Positions 27,981 to 39,362 of a stretch of 64,000 nucleotides of DNA are shown piece by piece. The stretch lies in NCBI GenBank assembly GCA_964510955.1, contig CAZEDW010000004.1, forward strand, positions 1-64,000. Reading direction: 5' to 3'. The position numbers and the translations under genes are program-made. Under the pieces are notes generated by a model. That model was not told the DNA's origin. It worked only from the letters and a program-made list of their open reading frames with translations, and made no database searches. The stretch comes from JAFLCM01 sp964510955 (GTDB lineage Bacteria; Planctomycetota; Phycisphaerae; Phycisphaerales; UBA1924). Every line of letters starts with the position of its first letter. Within the stretch, counting starts at the first letter, position 1.

Positions 27981-29209
27981 TGATGACGCTCGCCTCAGAC
28001 AGTTCGCTGTCAAGCCTGACCGCCCCGGTCCACGCCGCCGCTCTGCGCCTCCTGGGCGCCGACGACATCGGCTGGTGGGACCGGATGTGGTTCCGGGCCA
28101 AATCGTCCACGTTCGCGGGCGAGACGGACGCGATCTTCTATTTCATCTTCTGGACATCCACGGTCTTCTTCGTGATCCTGATGTGGCTGATGGTGTACTG
28201 GGGCGTCAAGTACCGGCGGAAGCCGGGCGTGCCGATCCAGGTCAGCCCCGCTCACAACACCCCGATGGAGGTGGTGTGGACGGTGATCCCCACCATCCTG
28301 CTGTTCGTGATGTTCTTCTGGGGCTTCAAGGGCTACATGGACAAGTCCGTGGCGCCGGTCGATGCGCAGACGATCCAGGTGACCGCGAAAAAGTGGAACT
28401 GGAGCTGGGAGTACCCCAACGGCGCCAAGACGCGCGAGACGGAAAAGCTCGCCGACATGGAGGTCCCGGTCTTCGCGCTGCCCCTGGACCGCCCGACCAA
28501 GTTCATGATGTCGTCGGAAGACGTCATCCACTCGATGTTCTTCCCCGAGTTCCGGGCCAAGCGCGACGTGATGCCCAACCGCTACACCACCATGTGGGTG
28601 CAGCCCACGGGCAAGGCGACGCACACGCTCGAGGAGTACGAGCCGGAGAAGTTCCGGCTGGCGCCGCTCGACGACAACGGGCAGATCATCAAGGACCCGG
28701 CGCAGCGCGCCGGCAAGGGGTACCACATCTTCTGCACCGAGTACTGCGGCGATCAGCACTCGCAGATGCTGGCGCGGGTCGCGGTGGTCTCCCCCGAGGA
28801 CTTCAAGAAATGGATGGACTACCAGGCCGACACATCGGGCGTTCCCCTGGTCGAGCTCGGGGCCTCGCTTTACAAGACCGCCGGCTGCGCCACCTGCCAC
28901 AAGGTTGACGGCGGCGCCAGCACGGGCCCGACCTGGAAGGGCATCTGGGGCACCAAGGTCAAGAGCGTCGACGGCAAGGAAGCCACCGTTGATGAGAACT
29001 ACATCCGCGAGTCGATCCTCAACCCCGGCGCGTTCGTCGTCGAGGGCTTCCCCAACCAGATGCCCAGCTACCAGGGCAAGCTGAAGGACCGTGAGATCCG
29101 GGCCATCATGACGTACATCATGAGCCTGAACGACCAGTTCAAGCAGAAGGCGATCGACGATTCGACCCAGGAGCTGGAGGCCAAGAAGTCCAAGGCCCCG
29201 GCCAAGTAG
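27977..29209 (+). CDS. ctaC: caa3-type cytochrome c oxidase subunit II with cytochrome c domain
   Basis: 410 aa. Two membrane helices (~52-76 and ~98-118), then the cupredoxin domain. CuA ligands are visible: His185 in EDVIHSM and the loop CTEYCGDQHSQM (Cys253, Glu255, Cys257, His261, Met264). A fused cytochrome c domain follows with CATCH (304-308) and an axial Met candidate in PNQMPSY. The fusion makes this a caa3 oxidase, able to take electrons directly from ACIII. It overlaps sco by 4 nt. Confidence 0.95.
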   Translation: MMMTLASDSSLSSLTAPVHAAALRLLGADDIGWWDRMWFRAKSSTFAGETDAIFYFIFWTSTVFFVILMWLMVYWGVKYRRKPGVPIQVSPAHNTPMEVVWTVIPTILLFVMFFWGFKGYMDKSVAPVDAQTIQVTAKKWNWSWEYPNGAKTRETEKLADMEVPVFALPLDRPTKFMMSSEDVIHSMFFPEFRAKRDVMPNRYTTMWVQPTGKATHTLEEYEPEKFRLAPLDDNGQIIKDPAQRAGKGYHIFCTEYCGDQHSQMLARVAVVSPEDFKKWMDYQADTSGVPLVELGASLYKTAGCATCHKVDGGASTGPTWKGIWGTKVKSVDGKEATVDENYIRESILNPGAFVVEGFPNQMPSYQGKLKDREIRAIMTYIMSLNDQFKQKAIDDSTQELEAKKSKAPAK

Positions 29210-29277
29210 TTGTTCAGCATTCACTCCGGCCGCCCCCACCCACCGCGGGGCGGACCGGTTCATCGGAGGTTGACCGA

Positions 29278-31026
<1,749 letters not shown>

Positions 31027-31091
31027 GCGCATCGCTCAAGGCGCCCACAGCAAATGCCTCTGACCAAATCGCCGAGTTGCCAGGCCCAGAT

Positions 31092-31121
31092 CTCTCCGTC
31101 GCCTCCGTCCCTCCGCGTTCA
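31092..31121. repeat. CTCCG-type dispersed repeat before ctaE
   Basis: CTCTCCGTCGCCTCCGTCC followed by CTCCGCGTTCA, ending 19 bp before the ATG. A similar run precedes the dehydratase gene at 51353. Confidence 0.5.
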
Positions 31122-31138
31122 TTCCTCATGACTACCCG

Positions 31139-31822
31139 ATGAGCACGCTCAACCCCAAAGCCGCTGTAGACATGGACTTGCCGCCGCACGAGCGGTACGT
31201 CCCCGGTTCGCACTGGCGGAACATCCAGGACGAGGCCGAGGGCGCCAAGCTCGGGATGTGGCTGTTCCTGTCTACGGAAATCCTGCTGTTCAGCGGGTTC
31301 TTCTGCGCGTACGCGGTGTTCCGGATGCTCTACCCCGGCAACTGGCACGCGGCGTCCGAGCACTACCTCAACTGGAAGATCGGCGCGTTCAACACGGTCG
31401 TGCTGCTGGCGTCCAGCTTCACGGTCGTGCTGGCCATCCGCGGCGCCCAGACCAACCGCAACTGGATGACCCAGTTGAACCTGCTGCTCACAAACCTTTG
31501 CGCGGCGACCTTCCTCGTGGTCAAGCTGTGGCTGGAATACTGGCCCAAGTGGCAGAAGGGCGAACTCCCCGGGGCCGCCTATGCGTACGCCGACCCCGTC
31601 GGCACCCACGACAACATCTTCCTCAGCGTCTACTGGATCGCCACGGCCACCCACGGCGTTCACGTCCTGGTGGGCATCATCGTCCTTACCTGGTGCATGG
31701 TGAAGGCGGCCCGGCAGGAGTTCGGCCCGCGCCACTACACCTTCCTGGAGAACTCGGGCCTGTACTGGCACATCGTTGACATCATCTGGATCTTCCTCTT
31801 CCCGCTGCTGTACCTCGTCTGA
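31139..31822 (+). CDS. ctaE: cytochrome c oxidase subunit III
   Basis: 227 aa, about five membrane helices. Family blocks: KLGMWLFLSTEILLFSGFFC, HYLNWKIGAFNTVVLLASS, WIATATHGVHVLVGI and the C-terminal YWHIVDIIWIFLFPLLYL. The 112-bp gap from ctaD contains a CCTCCG-type repeat just before the start. Confidence 0.94.
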   Translation: MSTLNPKAAVDMDLPPHERYVPGSHWRNIQDEAEGAKLGMWLFLSTEILLFSGFFCAYAVFRMLYPGNWHAASEHYLNWKIGAFNTVVLLASSFTVVLAIRGAQTNRNWMTQLNLLLTNLCAATFLVVKLWLEYWPKWQKGELPGAAYAYADPVGTHDNIFLSVYWIATATHGVHVLVGIIVLTWCMVKAARQEFGPRHYTFLENSGLYWHIVDIIWIFLFPLLYLV

Positions 31823-31859
31823 GTTTTTCCCGCGGAGATCGCGGAGAGCGCCCTTCCCC

Positions 31860-32501
31860 ATGTCGCACACCAAGCACGACACCCTCGACCCGCACGAGAT
31901 GCTCAGCCTCGACGAGGCCCACGGCGAGCACCCGCACATCACCCCCTACTGGACCATGCTGTGGGTCTTCGTGATCCTGCTGATCCTGACGGCGCTGACG
32001 GTCTGGACTAGCCGCCTGCCGATGACCGAGACGATGCACATCGTGATGGCGCTCACCATCGCGGTCGTCAAGGCGCTGCTGGTCGGCGGGTTCTTCATGC
32101 ACCTGGTCTACGACAAGGCCATGAACACCATCGTGGTGGCGGCCACGCTTTTCGCGGTGGTGCTGTTCATCGGCCTGAGCGTGATCGACATCAGGAGCCG
32201 GCACCTGATCGAACGGGCCGAGAGCGGCGAGATCCGCCCCGGCGGCACCCTTCAGAACTACGCGGGTGACGGCGGCGTGAAGTTCCCGCTCACCGGCAAC
32301 GAGGTCCAGAAGGTCGACATGAGCATCCCCGAGCTGGCCCGCAAGAACGCCGAGGCGGCGGGGATCACCGGGCACGCCGGAGGTTCTGAGCACAGCCAGG
32401 GCGAGAAGCCGGCGGCCGAACCCAAGCCCGCGGGCGAGCATTCGACCGCCCCCGCCCCCGCCCCCGCCCCCGCCCCCGCCGGCGAACCCAAGCCGCACTA
32501 G
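31860..32501 (+). CDS. ctaF: cytochrome c oxidase subunit IV-like protein CtaF
   Basis: 213 aa from ATG 31860. Three membrane helices (~32-50, ~58-80, ~88-108) in the prokaryotic subunit IV pattern, with ALTIAVVKALLVGGFFMHLVYD as the diagnostic block. The C-terminal ~100 residues form a hydrophilic tail ending in an (Ala-Pro)n run encoded by a GCCCCC microsatellite (about 32449-32480), which may vary by slippage. Confidence 0.85.
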   Translation: MSHTKHDTLDPHEMLSLDEAHGEHPHITPYWTMLWVFVILLILTALTVWTSRLPMTETMHIVMALTIAVVKALLVGGFFMHLVYDKAMNTIVVAATLFAVVLFIGLSVIDIRSRHLIERAESGEIRPGGTLQNYAGDGGVKFPLTGNEVQKVDMSIPELARKNAEAAGITGHAGGSEHSQGEKPAAEPKPAGEHSTAPAPAPAPAPAGEPKPH

Positions 32502-32511
32502 GGCCGCTTCG

Positions 32512-33354
32512 ATGCGCACCAAGGCCTCATTCTGGATCGGCCCGCTGCTCCTGGGCCTTTCCGTTGTCGCGCTGGCGGTCTCGGCGTGGGGTATGTACAC
32601 ACGCCTCGCCGACCGTCCGGACATGAAGTCCCGCCCGCACTTCTGGTTCGAGTCCCGGATCGCAGCGGAGTCGTTTGAGTTTCTGGGGCAGCGGTGCGAG
32701 GTGGTGCAGGACCCGGCGCCCGGCGCGGAGGGGTTGTACCCGAACGACGCCGAGCCGTCGCTGGTGGTGAAGTGGCGGGGGCGCGAGGTGCGTTTCCCCT
32801 TTGGCGGGCGGTACGACCCGCGGCTGCCGGGGATGTTGAAGCACGAGGACTGGTTCAAGCTGCTGCCGATGGTGGAATCCAGCGGCGGGAACCAGGCGGA
32901 GGTGACCGCCGCCCTGAAGCGCGGGGAGGTGACGCCGCGGCTGATTGTGGCGGCCCGGTACCCGGCCGAGGGGTACGACGAGGGGAGCTGGGGCCTGGTG
33001 CGCCGCCGCGAGTGGCGTTACCGCTTCGCGGAGCTGGTCCCGAGCGGCCCGGCGGAGTCGTCGATCCGCGAGTGGGAAACGACCTACGGCCGGATCGAGA
33101 GCATCGCCGCGCCCGGGCCGCACGACAAGCCGGTCGAGGGACTGACCGACGAGCAGCGGCGCGACATCCTGTGGCAGTACGACGCGATGGTGCAGGTGAC
33201 GCCGACCACGCTGTTCCGCGCCAAGGACAAGGTGGTGCAGGCCGGGATGAGCGCGATGAGCTGGACGTGGCCGACGGCGAGCGTGAGCGTGCTGGGGGTG
33301 ATCCTCGGGGCGATGCTGACGTTCGGGGCGCGCGTGGGGCGCCAGGGCGCGTGA
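32512..33354 (+). CDS. unknown double-anchored membrane protein, end of respiratory operon
   Basis: 280 aa, 10 bp after ctaF, so likely in the same transcript. An N-terminal helix (~9-27) and a C-terminal helix (~253-272) enclose a soluble domain of ~225 residues. The soluble part contains EVVQDPAPGAEGLYPND, KWRGREVRFPFGG and DILWQYDAMVQVTPTTLFRAKDK. No heme, copper or catalytic motif is visible. An oxidase assembly or quality-control role is possible from context only. Confidence 0.7.
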   Translation: MRTKASFWIGPLLLGLSVVALAVSAWGMYTRLADRPDMKSRPHFWFESRIAAESFEFLGQRCEVVQDPAPGAEGLYPNDAEPSLVVKWRGREVRFPFGGRYDPRLPGMLKHEDWFKLLPMVESSGGNQAEVTAALKRGEVTPRLIVAARYPAEGYDEGSWGLVRRREWRYRFAELVPSGPAESSIREWETTYGRIESIAAPGPHDKPVEGLTDEQRRDILWQYDAMVQVTPTTLFRAKDKVVQAGMSAMSWTWPTASVSVLGVILGAMLTFGARVGRQGA

Positions 33355-33633
33355 TGCCGTGGCCGCGGGGGGAGCCGCGGATTCGTCGGGTGCACACGGA
33401 TGTGGGAAGGGGGGAGGCCTCATGCGTTGCCGAACAACGCGGCATCCGGAGGCGTACGAAGCACGCTTCTTGAACGTGTGAACAACGACGATTGCGTTGC
33501 GCGCTCCAGCGATCCGCCGCGACTTGGACTTTGGCTCGTGACCTCGTGAGCCCCGCCCCTCGGATTCTCATGTCGCCATGACCGCGCGGGCTGCCGCGCC
33601 GGCGGCGGCGCCCTCCTACGCTTGTCCCTTCCG
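33355..33633. other. 279-bp gap without recognised gene
   Basis: No convincing frame or repeat. Only the TACGCT hexamer near its end (33617) is notable. Confidence 0.5.
33617..33622 (+). promoter_or_regulatory. -10 hexamer of MFS gene, near-leaderless
   Basis: TACGCT, 11 nt before ATG 33634, predicting a leader of only ~5 nt. Confidence 0.35.
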
Positions 33634-35001
33634 ATGAGCCGAGTTGAAGTTCCAGCATCCTCGTTGATTGACGAGGCCGGGGTCGAACCCATCGGCCCGG
33701 CCCCGGGTTGCGCGCCGTCGGAAGCGGCGACGGCGCCCGTGGTCACGCCGGCGGTCTCCGACGCCCGGGCGAGGCGCCAGTTCTGGACCATCGTCGGCTC
33801 GCACGTCATCGTCGATATCTACCCCAGTTTCTTCGCCACGCTGGCGATCGCGCTCCGCCGCGACCTGCACCTCTCGGACGCGGAGATCGCGGTCATCTAT
33901 GCCAGCAACCAGGTCCTCAGCGGTCTGCCGCAATCGCTGGCGGCGTGGCTGAGCGACCGGTACGACACCCGGATCGCCGCCCCGGTGGGGTTGGTCGCCA
34001 GCGCCGTGTGCTCGTGCATGATCGGCTTTGCGCCGAACTTCTGGGTGCTGTGGGCGCTGCTCGCGGTGGCGATGGTCGGCAACGGCATCTACCACCCGAT
34101 CGCCGGCGCTCAGGCCGGGCAGATCGGCGGTCCGATCCTGCGGCACGGGCGGGCCCAGGCTGTGAGCATGTTTTTCGCCGCCGGCATGATCGGCAGCGCC
34201 GTCGGCCCGCTGGCCTCGACGCGGCTGTACACCGGGCCCGGGCCGATGTTCCTGGCGGTGCTCATGCCGCTGGGGCTGCTGACGGCCTGGGCGCTGCGGA
34301 TGTTCACAAGCGACGCGGCCCACCGGGCGCATGACCACCGCACCGTCGGCGAGGCCATCCCCGACAGCGAGCGGCGCGTCCGCTGGACCGCCGTGTGGGT
34401 TCTCTATGTCGGCAACGCCCTGCGCTTCATCGTCAACACGGCGATGTTCATGCTGTTCAACCTGTCAGCGTCGCGCCTGATCCCCGGCGACAAGGACGCC
34501 GCCACGATCCTCAACGGCAACATGGTGGTGGCGATGACCATCGGCATGGGGGCCGGGGCCCTGTTCGCGGCCCGGATGGTGAAGCCGGGCTCGGAGCGTG
34601 GCGGCATCCTGGTGCTCAGCATCCTCGGGGCGGTCTTTACGGCCCTCACGAGCTGGGCCGGGCACGCCGTCGGCATCTGGGGTTTCTACATATGTGCCGC
34701 GCTGACATCGCTGGGCTTCGCGTCGATTCTCCCGCTGACGATCGGCCTGGCCCAGCGCCTCTTGCCGCACCGCACGGGGCTGGCGTCGAGCCTGATGATG
34801 GGCGGCTCATGGGGCCTGGCGGCGGTGACTCCGCTTATCGTCCGCGGGTTTCTCGGCGCCTCCACGCACGAGGCCGAGGCCCTCCCTCAGTGGCGCGTTG
34901 ACCTCGTGTATGCCCTGTTCGGCGTGATCCTGCTGGGCGCCGGCCTGCTGGCCCAGGCGATCCCGGGGTGGATCGTTCGGAGAGTGAGCGGGGCGCGGTA
35001 G
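33634..35001 (+). CDS. MFS transporter, fosmidomycin-resistance-like
   Basis: 455 aa from ATG 33634, ~12 membrane helices after a 45-residue hydrophilic N-terminus. The first helix block VGSHVIVDIYPSFFATLAIAL and the loop SGLPQSLAAWLSDRYDTR resemble the Fsr subgroup of major facilitators. YHPIAGAQAG in the fourth helix is also typical of that group. Substrate unknown. It stands alone between the respiratory operon and dnaE, convergent with the latter. Confidence 0.85.
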   Translation: MSRVEVPASSLIDEAGVEPIGPAPGCAPSEAATAPVVTPAVSDARARRQFWTIVGSHVIVDIYPSFFATLAIALRRDLHLSDAEIAVIYASNQVLSGLPQSLAAWLSDRYDTRIAAPVGLVASAVCSCMIGFAPNFWVLWALLAVAMVGNGIYHPIAGAQAGQIGGPILRHGRAQAVSMFFAAGMIGSAVGPLASTRLYTGPGPMFLAVLMPLGLLTAWALRMFTSDAAHRAHDHRTVGEAIPDSERRVRWTAVWVLYVGNALRFIVNTAMFMLFNLSASRLIPGDKDAATILNGNMVVAMTIGMGAGALFAARMVKPGSERGGILVLSILGAVFTALTSWAGHAVGIWGFYICAALTSLGFASILPLTIGLAQRLLPHRTGLASSLMMGGSWGLAAVTPLIVRGFLGASTHEAEALPQWRVDLVYALFGVILLGAGLLAQAIPGWIVRRVSGAR

Positions 35002-35192
35002 GCGGCGGTCATGGGCGTGGATTTGCTGTCAACGCCGATGTGGAAAACCTGGCATCGGGGGACAGTTTGTGTTGATGTTGGCCGGCGCTCGAAGTTGCGC
35101 ATGAGCACCGGCAGGTCTGCTGGAACGCAACAGGCGAACGTCACGCTGAACGAACACGTTGGGTGCTCGCTGGCTGCGATTCTCGTGGGGCG

Positions 35193-38100
35193 CTACTTGG
35201 CAGCGGACATCACAGGCGCACCGGAAGAGTTGGGTGCCCGCCGGAACCCCCGTTCCTTCCGGGCGTTGGGCTCGATCGGCTTGCCGCCGTGCACGGCGAC
35301 GCCTTGGTCGCCCAAGACATGGCGGAGGTGGTTCACGAGTTCGCTGGTGGGGCAGACTCGAGCGCCGGGGGCTTCGAGGCGGTAGCGCTTGCCGGCGGCC
35401 TTCACAACGACTTGGACGGGGACCTGGACAAAGCCGGTGGCGCCGGTGCTGACCATGCTCTGGGCGCGGCGGATTTCGCCGGCGACTTGCTCGAGTGCTG
35501 CACGGGCCGCGCCGTTCAGGCGCTGCTCGTCGATGACGATCTCCATTCGGGTGGCGAGCTTGGCGGCGCCCTCTTCGACTGGGATGACCTGCTCGACGAT
35601 GAGCTGGGGGTCGCCGCGGCTGTGGTCGACGGTGCCGATGAGGAAGACGACGGCGTCGTTAATCAGTTTGGCGGCGTGCTGGGCGTAGGACTCGGTGAAG
35701 AGGACGGCCTCGGCGGCGGCGTGCGCGTCCTCGACGGTGACGATGGCCATGCGCCCGCCGGTCTTGGTGACGATGGGGCGGACGGACTTGATCATGGCGC
35801 CGAGGATCACGCGGGAGTCCTGCGCGGTTTCCTTGATGGAGGTGGTGTCGGCGTTGGCGAAAGCGGCGATGGCGTCTGAGTAGCGGTCGAGGGGGTGGCT
35901 GGAGACGTAGAAACCGAGGACCTCTTTTTCCTTGGCGAGGGCTTCGGCTTCTTCCCAGGGCTTGGCCCGCGCGAGGGCGGGCTCGGCGGACGCCGCGGGC
36001 GCCGCGGCACTCAGCGCGGGCGTGGGCTCTCCCAGGCCGAACAGGGCGCTCTGGCCGGCGGCCTTGTCCTTGGCCAGCGATTGCCCGGCGCTGACGGCGG
36101 CGTCGATGGTCGCGACCATGGCGGCGCGGGCGGGGCGCCCGTGCACACTGTCAAAGGCGCCGCAGCAGACCAGCGCCTCGATGGTGGCCTTGGTGACGGC
36201 GCCGGGCGGGACGCGCTCGCAGAAATCGTACATCGAGCGGTAAGCGCCGGACGACTTGCGTTCGGCGACGACGGCCTCAATGGCCTTATCGCCGGCGCCC
36301 TTGATGGCGCGGAGTCCGAAGCGGACGTGGCCGTTGACGGCCGTGCGCGGCTCGTCGGGGTCGTAGACGACGGTGAAGTCGCAGTCGGAGAGGTTGATGT
36401 CGGGCGGCGCGACGTCGACGCCGACCTTGCCGTTCGTGAAGAGCACCTTGCGGCAGTCGTCCTTGTACTTGATCCAGTCCTCGACCTTCTGGGCCTGGCT
36501 CTCATACGTGAGGAAGGCGGCCATGTACTGGTTGGGGAAGTAAGTTTTGAGCCACGCGGTCTGGTACGCGACGATGGCGTAGCCGGTGGAGTGCGACTTG
36601 TTGAAGCCGTAGCCGGCGAACTTGAGGATCATCTCGAAGAGCTCGACGGCCTGTTCTTTCTTCAGACCTTGCTTCTGTGCCCCGTCGATGAAGCGTGGGC
36701 GCTCGGCGTCGATGACGCTCATCTTCTTCTTGCTGATGGCCTTGATGAGCGAGTAGGCGGCGCGGAGCGGGATGCCGCCCAGGGCGTGCACGATCTGCAT
36801 CACCTGTTCCTGGTAGACCATCACGCCGTAAGTCTCGGAGGTGTAGCGCTCGACGATCTCGTGGATCTGCGGGACGGGCTCCTGGCCGTGCTTGCGCCGG
36901 TTGTAGGCGGGGATGAGGTCCATCGGGCCGGGGCGGAACAGGGCGTTGGCGGCGATGAGGTCTTCGAGACGGTCGGGCTTCATCTCGACGAGCAGGCGTC
37001 GCATGCCGCCGGATTCGAACTGGAACACGCCGGTGGTGTCGGCGCGCCGGAAGAGCTCGAAGACACGCTGGTCGTCGTAGGTGAGGCGGTCGAGGTCGAG
37101 GGGGTCGGAAAGCGAAGAGGGCATCGAGGCATCGAGGCATCCAGGCATCGAGGCGGCGGATCGGATTTCTGCATCGCTCAGCGTCTCGCGGATGAGTTTT
37201 TTCGCCCGTTCGATAACGCTGAGAGTGCGCAGACCCAGGAAGTCCATCTTCAGAAGGCCCGCCTTCTCGCACGTCGGGCCGTCCCACTGGGTGACGATCT
37301 CGGTGTCTGCGGCGCCGGTCTGTTTGTAGAGGGGGACGATCTCCTGGAGCGGGCGGGTGGCGACGATGACGCCGGCGGCGTGGACGCTGGCGTGCCGGGC
37401 CTGGCCTTCAAGGGTTCTCGCGTTGTCGATCAGGCGTTTGACGGTGGCGTGATCGACCTGCTGGTGCTGGGGGAGCTTGTCGTTGATCTTGTCGAGCGCG
37501 GCGCTGTTGCCGTTGTAAATGCCCTTGAGATCGGGCTCGGCGTCCATCGCGTCGTCGATGGTGATGTGCAGGGTTTCGGGTACGAGCTTGGCGATGCGGT
37601 CGGCGGCGGGCAGCGAGACGCCCAGCACGCGGGCGACGTCGCGGATCGCGGCGCGGGCCTTCATGGTGCCGAAGGTGATGATCTGGGCGACGTGGCCGTA
37701 CTTCTGGCGGACGTAGTTGATGACGGCGGCGCGCCCGTCCTGGCACAGGTCGATATCGATGTCGGGGTATTCGGAGCGGTCGGGGTCGGTGAAGCGCTCG
37801 AAGAGCAGGCCGTAGCGGACGGGGCAGGCGTTGGAGAGGCCGAGCACGTAGCCGACCATGGTGCCGACGCCCGAGCCGCGGGCGATGGCGGGGATCCCGT
37901 TCTGGCGGGCCCAGTTGACGAAGTCCCAGACGATGAGGAAGTAGGCGGAGATGTTCTTGTCGGCGAGGATGGTGAGTTCGCGCTCGAGGCGGGCGCGGAT
38001 GTCCGACCGCGTCGGCGTGCCCGCGATGCCTGGGCGCCTTGATGCCTCGATGCCTTCCGCGTCCGGTCCATAGCGCCAGATGACGCCGGCTTCGCAGAGT

Positions 38101-39188
38101 TCGCGGAGGGCTGTGTCGCACTGGGCCTTGAGGTCGGCGGGGGGGGTCGGGTCGTTCTTGGCGTCGAATGGCTCGAGCGTGTATTGGGCGCAGAACTTCT
38201 TGAACCACTCTGTGAGGTTGGCCTGGCCGTCGTAGGGTGCGGGCGCGGCCGGGCGGACGACCTTGACCACCGGGGCCTGGCTGGAAAACTTCAGGCTGAC
38301 ATCGCACGCATCGGCGATGCGCTGGCTATTGCGCATCGCCTCCTCCCAGCGCTCGCTCCCGCGGAACTCATCCTCCATTTCCTCGGGAGATTTGACGTAG
38401 ATCTGCTCAGGGTAGCGCATCCGCGCGGGGTCAGACTTGTTCTTGCCGGTGGAGATGCAGACAAGCGTGTCGTGGGCGTCGTGGTCTTCGGCCCTGAGGA
38501 AGTGGGCGTCGTTGGTGGCCACCACGGGCAGGTTCATCTCGTCGGCGAGGCGGACGAGGTGCGGGTTGATCGCGTTCTGCTCGGGGATGTGGCGCTGGAG
38601 CTCGACGTAGAAGCGGGGGTAGCCGTCGGGGTCGCGCGCGAAGACTTTCTGGTGCCACTTGGCCACCTCGACGGCCTTCTGGTAGTGACGCTCGTCGTGA
38701 GACTTCTCGAACTCAACGAGGTGGAAGGCGAGCTCGGAGCCGAGGTGGCCGTTGATGGCGATGAGCCCTTCGCCGTGCTTTTCAAGAAGCTCGCGGTCGA
38801 TGCGCGGCTTGTAATAGAAGCCGGTGAGGTAAGCCTCGGAGCAGAGGACCAGAAGGTTCTGCCAGCCGGTGAGGTTGCGGGCGAGCAGGACGAGATGGTG
38901 CCCGCCGTCAACGACGCCGGTGTGGGTGCGGTCGCGTCGGTCGCCGGGGGCGACGTAGGCCTCGACGCCGAGGATGGGCTTGACGCCGGCCTCCTTGCAT
39001 GCCGAGTAGAAGGCCATGGCGCCGAAGAGGTTGCCGTGGTCGGTGATCGCGACGGCGGGCATCCCGAGCTCTTTGACGCGCGCGACAAGCTTGTCGACGC
39101 GGTTGCCGCCGTCGAGAAGGGAATACTCGGTGTGAAGGTGGAGATGGACGAACCCGCGCTGGGAGCCTGCGGGAGCCTCGGGCTGCAT
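35193..39188 (-). CDS. dnaE: DNA polymerase III alpha subunit DnaE
   Basis: 1331 aa from ATG 39188; the frame is open to 39311, but the putative -10 (39263) lies inside that extension. PHP domain at the N-terminus (FVHLHLHTEYSLLDGGNRVD, AITDHGNLFGA), polymerase palm with PDIDIDLCQDGR carrying the catalytic aspartates, and a C-terminal OB region (VILGAMIKSVRPIVTKTGGRM). It is the replicative polymerase of the DnaE1 type. Two short inserts are encoded by 32-bp repeat arrays: one in the PHP/palm linker (DAEGIEASRRPGIAG) and one before the DRLTYDD segment (MPGCLDASMPSSLSD). Confidence 0.96.
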   Translation of the reverse strand: MQPEAPAGSQRGFVHLHLHTEYSLLDGGNRVDKLVARVKELGMPAVAITDHGNLFGAMAFYSACKEAGVKPILGVEAYVAPGDRRDRTHTGVVDGGHHLVLLARNLTGWQNLLVLCSEAYLTGFYYKPRIDRELLEKHGEGLIAINGHLGSELAFHLVEFEKSHDERHYQKAVEVAKWHQKVFARDPDGYPRFYVELQRHIPEQNAINPHLVRLADEMNLPVVATNDAHFLRAEDHDAHDTLVCISTGKNKSDPARMRYPEQIYVKSPEEMEDEFRGSERWEEAMRNSQRIADACDVSLKFSSQAPVVKVVRPAAPAPYDGQANLTEWFKKFCAQYTLEPFDAKNDPTPPADLKAQCDTALRELCEAGVIWRYGPDAEGIEASRRPGIAGTPTRSDIRARLERELTILADKNISAYFLIVWDFVNWARQNGIPAIARGSGVGTMVGYVLGLSNACPVRYGLLFERFTDPDRSEYPDIDIDLCQDGRAAVINYVRQKYGHVAQIITFGTMKARAAIRDVARVLGVSLPAADRIAKLVPETLHITIDDAMDAEPDLKGIYNGNSAALDKINDKLPQHQQVDHATVKRLIDNARTLEGQARHASVHAAGVIVATRPLQEIVPLYKQTGAADTEIVTQWDGPTCEKAGLLKMDFLGLRTLSVIERAKKLIRETLSDAEIRSAASMPGCLDASMPSSLSDPLDLDRLTYDDQRVFELFRRADTTGVFQFESGGMRRLLVEMKPDRLEDLIAANALFRPGPMDLIPAYNRRKHGQEPVPQIHEIVERYTSETYGVMVYQEQVMQIVHALGGIPLRAAYSLIKAISKKKMSVIDAERPRFIDGAQKQGLKKEQAVELFEMILKFAGYGFNKSHSTGYAIVAYQTAWLKTYFPNQYMAAFLTYESQAQKVEDWIKYKDDCRKVLFTNGKVGVDVAPPDINLSDCDFTVVYDPDEPRTAVNGHVRFGLRAIKGAGDKAIEAVVAERKSSGAYRSMYDFCERVPPGAVTKATIEALVCCGAFDSVHGRPARAAMVATIDAAVSAGQSLAKDKAAGQSALFGLGEPTPALSAAAPAASAEPALARAKPWEEAEALAKEKEVLGFYVSSHPLDRYSDAIAAFANADTTSIKETAQDSRVILGAMIKSVRPIVTKTGGRMAIVTVEDAHAAAEAVLFTESYAQHAAKLINDAVVFLIGTVDHSRGDPQLIVEQVIPVEEGAAKLATRMEIVIDEQRLNGAARAALEQVAGEIRRAQSMVSTGATGFVQVPVQVVVKAAGKRYRLEAPGARVCPTSELVNHLRHVLGDQGVAVHGGKPIEPNARKERGFRRAPNSSGAPVMSAAK
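37120..37151 (+). repeat. 8-bp x4 array in dnaE (copy A)
   Basis: GGCATCGA, GGCATCGA, GGCATCCA, GGCATCGA on the plus strand, i.e. antisense to dnaE; translated as an in-frame insert of the polymerase. Confidence 0.85.
38023..38054 (-). repeat. 8-bp x4 array in dnaE (copy B)
   Basis: On the minus strand GGCATCGA, GGCATCAA, GGCGCCCA, GGCATCGC; opposite orientation to copy A and also translated in frame. Confidence 0.8.
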
Positions 39189-39262
39189 GGTGGGACGTCC
39201 TGTCTCGGGCATGGAACGCAACTCCGCTGCGTTGGGGGAAGTCGGGGCGGGAAGGCGGGGGC

Positions 39263-39268
39263 AGGATA
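39263..39268 (-). promoter_or_regulatory. putative -10 hexamer of dnaE
   Basis: TATCCT (in GGGGTATCCTG, minus strand). It predicts a ~68-nt leader to ATG 39188 and excludes the upstream start at 39311. Confidence 0.4.
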
Positions 39269-39350
39269 CCCCGTTGGGGGATGTTTCCAGCGTGCGCAAC
39301 AGGTCATCCACGTTTGCGGGTCTCGGAACCGGTTTCTGGGGAACGCCGGG

Positions 39351-39356
39351 TATGCT
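39351..39356 (+). promoter_or_regulatory. -10 hexamer of dprA, leaderless-type
   Basis: TATGCT followed by 6 nt and GTG 39363. Confidence 0.5.
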
Positions 39357-39362
39357 GAGCGC

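Noticed and set aside
34887..35144. 85-codon minus-strand ORF between the MFS gene and dnaE
   Set aside because: It overlaps the MFS 3' end, lacks a promoter or ribosome site, and shows no domain.
39189..39311. Longer DnaE N-terminus from 39311
   Set aside because: The extra residues lack homology and include the probable dnaE -10 hexamer.
38184..39362. Upstream extension of the dprA frame to 38184
   Set aside because: It runs antisense through dnaE; the DprA homology and the TATGCT hexamer start at 39363.
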